From the NCBI GenBank assembly GCA_050246435.1, contig JBFWWB010000132.1:1-6971 (forward strand): 6,971 nt of DNA, given 5' to 3'. Shown piece after piece: positions 6,405 through 6,971 of this stretch. Made by a program: the position numbers and the translations under genes. The first letter of the stretch is position 1. Each line of letters starts with the position of its first letter. Source of the DNA: JAKFWI01 sp050246435. Lineage in GTDB: Bacteria > Pseudomonadota > Alphaproteobacteria > Caulobacterales > Aquidulcibacteraceae. Below the pieces are notes generated by a model. It saw nothing but the letters and a program-made list of their open reading frames with translations. It had not been told where the DNA came from and searched no databases.

Positions 6405-6443
6405 GGATAGGAGCGCGCGCCCGGCTTGGCTAGTGCGCCCGGC

Positions 6444-6455
6444 GCCCCGCGGGGC
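6444..6455. repeat. 12-bp perfect palindrome in the MFS/SWEET divergent region
   Basis: GCCCCGCGGGGC is its own reverse complement. It lies 40-51 bases upstream of the MFS ATG at 6404 and about 20 bases upstream of the TTGACA facing the SWEET gene. It could be an operator, but GC-only palindromes of this size arise fairly easily in DNA of this composition. Confidence 0.3.
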
Positions 6456-6474
6456 CGCTGGCGACGGCGTTTTG

Positions 6475-6503
6475 TTGACATTGACGCGCTCTCCAGGCTC
6501 TTT
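6475..6503 (+). promoter_or_regulatory. Candidate promoter for the SWEET gene
   Basis: A perfect TTGACA -35 hexamer (6475-6480), itself followed directly by TTGACG (6481-6486), stands 62 bases upstream of the TTG start. After 17 bases the -10 position holds CTCTTT (6498-6503), a weak match. The -35 element is clear; the promoter as a whole is tentative. Nothing convincing is seen on the minus strand for the MFS gene. Confidence 0.35.
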
Positions 6504-6529
6504 CTCGCGCGCGCGGCGGCGCTCAAATC

Positions 6530-6535
6530 GGGGGA
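6530..6535 (+). promoter_or_regulatory. Ribosome binding site that decides a TTG start
   Basis: GGGGGA lies six bases before the TTG at 6542. No in-frame ATG exists until residue 18, inside the first membrane segment, so this site supports TTG as the start codon of the SWEET gene. A GTG at residue 7 is too far (24 bases) from it. Confidence 0.65.
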
Positions 6536-6541
6536 AGTAAT

Positions 6542-6826
6542 TTGGATTTCACAAGTGCAGTGGGCGCGTTCGGCTCCCTTCTCGCAGTCGCCATGTTCGT
6601 CTCGCTGATCGAGGTGGCGCGGCAAAACAAAAAGCACGGCACTAAAATCTGGATTCAGCCGGTCATCACCATCATCAACTGCCTCACCTGGGGCGTTTAC
6701 GCAGTCCTGCGGCAGGACCTGTTCCTCGGCCTGGCGAATGGTCCGGGAATCGTGGTCGCGAGCTACACGGTCTATTGCGCGTTCCGGTACGCCAAGAAGC
6801 CGGAGACGGCGGCCGTCCCGGCCTAA
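6542..6826 (+). CDS. SWEET/SemiSWEET-family small membrane transporter
   Basis: Predicted 94-residue inner-membrane protein with three hydrophobic segments (about 6-26, 38-56, 61-82), a single three-helix bundle as in bacterial SemiSWEETs, which work as dimers to pass sugars down their gradient. Segment two carries Q-P-V-I-T-I-I-N-C-L-T-W (39-50) and segment three A-N-G-P-G (65-69). W50 and N66 correspond to the Trp and Asn that line the sugar pocket. Where many relatives have S-Y-I-P-Q, this one has S-L-I-E-V (21-25), so the Pro-Gln pair of the PQ motif is missing. K30-K31-H-G-T-K35 is the charged loop. The start is TTG with a good ribosome site. The gene stands alone on its strand, divergent from the MFS gene and overlapping the convergent SDR end by 3 bases. 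Family is well supported; sugar transport is inferred. Confidence 0.85.
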   Translation: MDFTSAVGAFGSLLAVAMFVSLIEVARQNKKHGTKIWIQPVITIINCLTWGVYAVLRQDLFLGLANGPGIVVASYTVYCAFRYAKKPETAAVPA

Positions 6827-6971
6827 TAGCTGATCGCGCCGCGCAGGCCGCCGCCGCAGAGAATAGATTCGCCGTTGATCGCCGCGCACAGCGGCGACGC
6901 CAGCATCACCACGAATGCCGCCAGCTCGCGCGCATGAACGACGCGGCCGATATTGTTCGTTTCGATCGCGC
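6823..6971 (-). CDS. C-terminal end of a second SDR oxidoreductase (5' part outside window)
   Basis: The last 48 codons of a minus-strand gene ending in TAG (complement of 6823-6825). The fragment reads I-G-R-V-V-H then R-E-L-A-A-F-V-V-M-L-A-S-P, then A-A-I-N-G-E-S-I-L-C-G-G-G. This is the C-terminal signature of classical SDRs, usually D-[IV]-A-x2-V-x-F-L-A-S followed by I-T-G-x3-x-V-D-G-G. The Asp before the final glycines is Cys here. Catalytic residues lie outside, so cofactor and substrate cannot be inferred. Its stop codon overlaps the TAA of the SWEET gene. It is a different gene from the complete SDR at 4381-5067. Confidence 0.85.
   Translation of the reverse strand, partial: AIETNNIGRVVHARELAAFVVMLASPLCAAINGESILCGGGLRGAISY

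Noticed and set aside
6383..6889. A 168-codon minus-strand frame across the MFS/SWEET region
   Set aside because: Arg/Asp-rich with no resemblance to known proteins; it lies opposite the SWEET gene, which has membrane segments and family motifs.

Overview
The window is GC-rich, densely coding chromosomal DNA, most likely from an alphaproteobacterium. This is inferred from strong GCG/GCC/CGC codon preference, GGAGG-type ribosome binding sites, and a mix of Rieske oxygenase, host-attachment-family protein, His-tailed EamA transporter and bacterial SWEET. I see no tRNA, rRNA, CRISPR array, insertion sequence, phage gene or integration site. It reads as ordinary metabolic and transport chromosome, not a mobile island.

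Layout. (1) 1-694, minus: N-terminal two thirds or so of a Rieske non-heme iron ring-hydroxylating oxygenase alpha subunit, cut by the window edge. Its leader (695-828) holds a perfect 13-bp inverted repeat of the FadR/PdhR (GntR-FCD) operator type overlapping a candidate promoter. (2) 829-1883, minus: a probable two-gene operon, a host-attachment-family protein followed by a flavodoxin-fold NAD(P)H oxidoreductase. (3) 1884-2018: a divergent intergenic region with an FNR/FixK-like box. (4) 2019-3317, plus: a cytosine-deaminase-like amidohydrolase. (5) 6404 down to 3318, minus: a tight three-gene unit, MFS transporter, then short-chain dehydrogenase/reductase (SDR), then EamA (DMT) transporter with a 66-residue histidine-rich tail. 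(6) 6405-6541: a second divergent region with a TTGACA -35-like element. (7) 6542-6826, plus: a SWEET-type small membrane protein with a TTG start. (8) 6823-6971, minus: the last 48 codons of another SDR.

How the genes may work together. The MFS-SDR-EamA unit couples one oxidoreductase to two transporters of different superfamilies, which fits modification and export of a small molecule; the substrate is unknown. The Rieske subunit and the flavodoxin-like reductase are both redox enzymes on one strand, but 134 bases and a likely separate promoter lie between them, so a common pathway is only a guess. Two convergent gene pairs (amidohydrolase/EamA and SWEET/SDR) meet at their stop codons with no room for a terminator.

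I did not find a clearly undescribed system. The best leads are the two operator-like palindromes, the histidine-rich transporter tail and the SWEET protein lacking the usual Pro-Gln pair.
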